From the NCBI GenBank assembly GCA_043808305.1, contig JAZDFB010000014.1, positions 1 to 64,000 of the forward strand: a DNA stretch of 64,000 nt, in the 5' to 3' direction. The stretch comes from JBBAAP01 sp043808305. GTDB taxonomy: Bacteria > Planctomycetota > MHYJ01 > JACQXL01. Below are positions 61,208-64,000 of the stretch, in pieces. Numbering within the stretch: the first letter of the stretch is position 1; the number at the start of each line of letters is the position of its first letter. The notes below the pieces were generated by a model. It saw only the letters and a list, made by a program, of their open reading frames with translations, ran no database searches and was not told the origin of the DNA. Position numbers and translations under genes: made by a program.

Positions 61208-62225
61208 AGATGATGCTCCGTTCAATGTTATCCCTGACCTCTTTAATTCGGATGTTCTTTATGTCATCCGGGGAGAATATCTCCACTTTTTTCTTGAAAA
61301 GGCCTTCCAGGTAATCGGACAGGTCGATGAATGCCCTGTAAAGCCCCTTGAAGTTTTCGCCGAACCTGGTTAGATCGAAATCGGCGATAAAATCTATGTC
61401 GCTGGCTGGGGTCTGGTCGCCCCGGGCGTAGGAGCCGAACAGCCCGATGCGCCTGACATTATATTTTTCCAGGATATCCCGATGCTTCTTTAATTGGCGG
61501 AAAATCTTGTCCCTGGTCAGGTTGGCGGCCGTTGGTTCGGGGCGGTCTTGTTCGCTCCGCTCCGGTTGGGTTCGCTTCGCGGTCTCTTCGAGTTCACGGT
61601 CACTGCGCTCTCGCTTGTGTTCCTGCCTCATAACCATCAGCATCTTGCCGGCGATGCGGACATTCTTATTGGCCGGGTAAACCATCATCGGTTTCATCGA
61701 ATCATTTTCCGGCTGTAACCTGATTCGGCCGGTTTCAAAATAAACCCGCTTGAGCGTGGCCTCGTCCTCAATAACCACCGCGGCTATCTGGCCGTTTTCC
61801 ACGGTCGGCTGTTGGCGGATAATAACCGTATCGCCGTTGTTTATTTGGGCGTTAATCATACTGTCGCCCCGCACCCTTAGGGCAAAGACGCCGTCCGGAT
61901 TGCGCAGGCGTTTTTTGGCAACCTTGACCGTGCCCTCGATATTTTCCTCTGCCAGGATGGGCGTACCGGCGGCGATCCGGCCCAGGACCGGGATATCAAA
62001 CCAATCCGTTTCCGTTTCAGCCGGCTTGGCCTGCAATGGTTCAGGGTTCATCCCGGCCGGAGCGCCCTGTTCAATCCAGACGTCTATGGCCTCTTTCCTG
62101 AACCGCCATTCACTGCGCACCCGGAAAGCCGGAATCTGGCCGGCCTTGACCATCCGGTAGACGGTTTTTTTATCCACCTTGAGGTATTCGGCCACCTCGG
62201 GCAGAGTCATTATATCGCTGAGCAT
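61200..62225 (-). CDS. Xis-type HTH - S24 autopeptidase - MntA antitoxin fusion
   Basis: 341 residues in three clear parts. An excisionase/MerR-type HTH occupies 1-52 (LPEVAEYLKVDKKTVYRMVK, then WRFRKEAIDVWI). An S24 domain lies at about 77-200, with probable cleavage site A86-G87 in RIAAGTP, nucleophile Ser122 in RGDSM and Lys159 in EATLKR. A charged linker (KRERSDRELEETAKRTQPER) leads to the minimal nucleotidyltransferase domain of MntA: G264-S265, D276-x-D278 in GSYARGDQTPASDID. All three active sites appear intact. AGGAG eight bases upstream sets the ATG. HepT is encoded just downstream. Inferred role: repressor and antitoxin in one chain that DNA damage could split. Confidence 0.88.
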   Translation of the reverse strand: MLSDIMTLPEVAEYLKVDKKTVYRMVKAGQIPAFRVRSEWRFRKEAIDVWIEQGAPAGMNPEPLQAKPAETETDWFDIPVLGRIAAGTPILAEENIEGTVKVAKKRLRNPDGVFALRVRGDSMINAQINNGDTVIIRQQPTVENGQIAAVVIEDEATLKRVYFETGRIRLQPENDSMKPMMVYPANKNVRIAGKMLMVMRQEHKRERSDRELEETAKRTQPERSEQDRPEPTAANLTRDKIFRQLKKHRDILEKYNVRRIGLFGSYARGDQTPASDIDFIADFDLTRFGENFKGLYRAFIDLSDYLEGLFKKKVEIFSPDDIKNIRIKEVRDNIERSIIYA

Positions 62226-62275
62226 ATCTTAAACTCCTGTATCGTCATTAGTAATTATTTAACCGAATGAAGTTA

Positions 62276-62295
62276 GCCACGGATTACACGGATTA
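62276..62295. repeat. Inverted repeat arm, downstream of GxxExxY gene
   Basis: A 20-nt arm reading GCCACGGATTACACGGATTA. Its inverted partner at 62725-62744 matches 19 of 20 bases. The arm is part of a larger palindrome (62282-62317) ending GTGTAATC. The pair encloses the GxxExxY gene. Confidence 0.7.
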
Positions 62296-62322
62296 TTTAA
62301 TCTTAATCTGTGTAATCAGGAG

Positions 62323-62646
62323 TTAATATACCACCCTTTCCCATTCAAGACTTTTGTCGCCGAAGTTAATAATAAGTCCAACTTTTAATGCCGTGGCTTT
62401 GAGATAATTTATAACCTGCGCCTTTTCTATGTCTGTAATCTTGCTGATACCCTTTAACTCCACCAGAACCTTCTTGTCAATTATAAAATCCGCCTGATAT
62501 TGTTTATCAAGTTTTTCCCCCTTGTAATAGATATCTATCCTAACCTGGTTTTCAAACGGCATCTTCGCCTTTTTTAATTCTTTACACATTGCCTCTTCAT
62601 AAACGGCTTCTAAAAACCCAGACTGTAATTCCCGGTGTATTTCCAT
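62323..62646 (-). CDS. GxxExxY protein
   Basis: 107 residues of the small GxxExxY family (motif G-F-L-E-A-V-Y-E near residue 9), with QYQADFIIDKKVLVELKGIS resembling a PD-(D/E)XK nuclease core (D, then E-x-K). Homologues normally have about 15 more residues at the N-terminus. Here codons before the ATG still read TIIGIA, typical of that missing part, back to a TAG. The gene may use an unusual start such as ATT, or be slightly truncated. It is flanked by inverted repeats and sits between a strong promoter and the HTH-S24-MntA operon. Confidence 0.75.
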   Translation of the reverse strand: MEIHRELQSGFLEAVYEEAMCKELKKAKMPFENQVRIDIYYKGEKLDKQYQADFIIDKKVLVELKGISKITDIEKAQVINYLKATALKVGLIINFGDKSLEWERVVY

Positions 62647-62724
62647 TGCGATTCCGATTATTGTATAGGTAATCTATTTATAAAAAAGTTTATCATCATT
62701 ATTGGTCATAAAAATTACACCGAT

Positions 62725-62744
62725 TAATCCGTGTAATCTGTGGC
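62725..62744. repeat. Inverted repeat arm, upstream of GxxExxY gene
   Basis: Partner of the arm at 62276-62295, in inverted orientation. It overlaps an imperfect palindrome at 62714-62737 (ATTACAC-GATTAATC-GTGTAAT). Confidence 0.7.
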
Positions 62745-62766
62745 ATCAATTAGGTTATCTATGGGT

Positions 62767-62795
62767 AGTATAGTCCATTATAGTCCATTTGTCAA
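62767..62795 (-). promoter_or_regulatory. Consensus promoter with repeated operator-like site
   Basis: On the minus strand TTGACA (62795-62790) and TATACT (62772-62767) are separated by exactly 17 bases. The word ATGGACTATA occurs twice in tandem within the spacer and -10, a layout expected for a repressor site that blocks polymerase. It faces the GxxExxY gene and, beyond it, the HTH-S24-MntA/HepT operon. The A/T-rich sequence upstream is shared with the sigma-factor gene region. Confidence 0.7.
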
Positions 62796-62963
62796 GTAAA
62801 AAACAGATTTTTAGCAATATTTTTTCCCTGTAAGGGTGGTAGACCCCCCTCTCCTAAATGGATATTTAGAAATCTCTTTCCCGATGAATATCGGGATTAG
62901 AGTTTCTTATCCCAAGGTTTATCCTAGGGGAAAACGAATTAAATGCCCTTCGGTCATTCCCGC

Positions 62964-63003
62964 TGGGGCGGGACTCCGCTGTCGCTCCGCAGGACAAGCG
63001 GAA
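62964..63003. repeat. REP-like element, reverse orientation
   Basis: Contains CCCGCTGGGGCGGG and GGACTCCGCTGTCGCTCCGC, the reverse-complement counterpart of the element at 8272-8340. A small hairpin TCCCGATGAATATCGGGA precedes it at 62878. The other bases between 62647 and 63134 carry no gene that I can support. Confidence 0.5.
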
Positions 63004-63050
63004 TTGGGTAAAAAGGAGTTTATTCACAGAAAATGATGGCCGTGAAGTGG

Positions 63051-63073
63051 CTAAATTAGTGAATTACCCGGCG
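63051..63073. repeat. Short intergenic repeat shared with 18.95 kb
   Basis: TAAATTAGTGAATTACCCGG plus three bases matches 18953-18975 at 22 of 23 positions in the same orientation. Together with the AGATTTTTAGCAATATTTTT block at about 62804-62824 it links this intergenic region to the one upstream of the sigma gene. Confidence 0.6.
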
Positions 63074-63134
63074 TGGGATGTGTCCCCACTCTCCTTAGCG
63101 GCGTCAGCCGTCAGCACGGGCGCCGGCGGGGCTT

Positions 63135-63908
63135 CTATATTTTCTTTCCAATATAAAATACATACCCATAATATTCTTTATACTTATTGTAAAGTTCAGC
63201 TCCGTACTTTTCGTATCTTACGAATTCTTCGGCAGATTTGTTGCCTTTGTATTTATCCAGAAATATTTTTTGGGCTGTTATTTCCGGAATAAAAAAGTTA
63301 TCAATCCAGCAGGTTTCGGGCAGCATGAATGATGCTGTAACAACATAGCCGGCTTTTTGCATTTGGGCGATTTTATTCGGGATGGTGCCTATTTCGGGAT
63401 ATGCTTCGTTCCAGAAATCAAATATTTCTTTTGGCCGCTCTTCTGTGAACTAGGATGCTTCGGTAACGGCGACATAGCCGCCTTTTTTCAAGAACTTATT
63501 CCAATAATTCATGCCTTTTTCAAAGCCGATATTATATATCGCTCCTTCGCACCAGATAAGGTTTAATTCATTTGGTTGAAAATCAAGTTTGCCCATTGAA
63601 CCGATAACGCCTTTAACCCTGCTTTGAAGATTCAGTTTTTGCGCATTGTCATTTAGTTTGGCGATATAACCGGGGCATAAATCAATGGCTGTAATATTCC
63701 CCGGGGTGTTTTGGGCCAAGACCATAGTTTGGCCTCCGGTGCCGCAGCCAAGGTCGGCAATGCTTGATCCCTCGTGCATATTACCGATAAAGCTTAAGGC
63801 CTTTAGTGTTGCTTCCCGGCTTCCTGGGCCTTGGCGAGCCATACCGGAAAAATATTCGCGGATTAATGCGATGTCAAAGTCGTGAATATTATGCTTTTTA
63901 TCGCTCAT
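63135..63908 (-). pseudogene. SAM-dependent methyltransferase with internal TAG
   Basis: The frame starts at 63908 after GGAGG and encodes a class I methyltransferase (motif I SSIADLGCGTGGQT, then NITAIDLCPGYIAKLN, LNLIWCEGAIYNIGFEKGMN). TAG at 63450-63452 interrupts it after GGYVAVTEAS. Beyond it the same frame continues FTEERPKEIFDFWNEAYPEI and on to 63135 with no other stop. Homologues usually have Trp at this point, so TGG to TAG is a likely single change. Intact, it would be 257 residues. Nonsense mutation or sequence error cannot be separated. It is the last gene before the window edge. Confidence 0.75.
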
Positions 63909-64000
63909 TTTGTGTTCCTCCAAGAACTTTATGATGCTATTGGTTTAGGGGACAGGGCCTTCCGCCACAACTTTTCTCTGGAATAAAGATAATATAGCTG

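Noticed and set aside
62836..63036. Small plus-strand frame of 66 codons
   Set aside because: It consists largely of hairpin and repeat sequence, with no ribosome-binding site and no protein-like composition.
31520..63452. Alternative genetic code (TGA or TAG read as an amino acid)
   Set aside because: TGA and TAG end many intact genes here, such as the M3 peptidase, the VWA protein, the fibre and the L7/L12-like gene.

Overview
The window looks like chromosomal DNA of an uncultured Gram-negative bacterium. A Planctomycetota-type lineage is my best guess. This rests on Ser/Thr kinases fused to a membrane segment and long TPR tails, several copies of the type IV pilus/type II secretion assembly ATPase, membrane VWA and PQQ-propeller proteins, terpene-cyclase-like repeat proteins, and many orphan secreted proteins. 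No rRNA or marker set is present to fix the taxonomy. TGA, TAG and TAA all serve as normal stops, so the standard code applies.
Layout. 1-8.2 kb is housekeeping: the tail of a DUF721/DciA-like gene overlapping gyrB, a MoaB/Mog-type protein, a PilB-like ATPase, a cation exchanger and an M3 peptidase. 8.3-13.2 kb holds two tandem kinase-TPR paralogues, followed by convergent rsgA. 14.5-23.1 kb is an accessory region, all on the minus strand. It contains a decapeptide-repeat fibre-like protein with small companion genes, an S24-domain protein, a sigma factor, a DUF488 pair, and a nuclease-helicase-S24 fusion preceded by a MazG-like pyrophosphatase. 23.1-23.8 kb is non-coding with a 110-bp tandem repeat. 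23.8-38.8 kb is a mixed region: GAF protein, small membrane proteins, SpoU methyltransferase, STAS and PilZ proteins, TPR and HEAT proteins, a Cys-Gly repeat protein, thioesterase, tRNA-binding protein, deacetylase, epimerase, and an L7/L12-like protein overlapping a tRNA-Thr. 38.9-46.7 kb is a thiolase plus a pilus-assembly operon (MshEN protein, two PilB-like ATPases, a frameshifted PilC, a PilS-like kinase). 46.8-57.9 kb carries membrane-anchored proteins, a cysteine desulfurase, thioredoxin reductase and a VWA/PQQ/TPR set. 58-64 kb is a second accessory region.
The most interesting locus is at 60.86-62.23 kb. One protein fuses an excisionase-type HTH, a LexA-type S24 autopeptidase with an Ala-Gly cleavage site and Ser/Lys dyad, and an MntA-type nucleotidyltransferase. 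It overlaps a HepT (HEPN) toxin gene. A consensus promoter with a tandem 10-bp repeat over its core lies upstream, and an inverted-repeat-flanked GxxExxY gene sits between promoter and operon. This suggests a HepT/MntA toxin-antitoxin module under built-in DNA-damage control. S24 domains occur in three different accessory proteins here, and a shared upstream sequence links the sigma-factor gene to the HepT/MntA operon.
Several genes are broken by a single change (pilC, a HEAT-repeat gene, a small secreted protein, a methyltransferase). These may be real decay or assembly errors.
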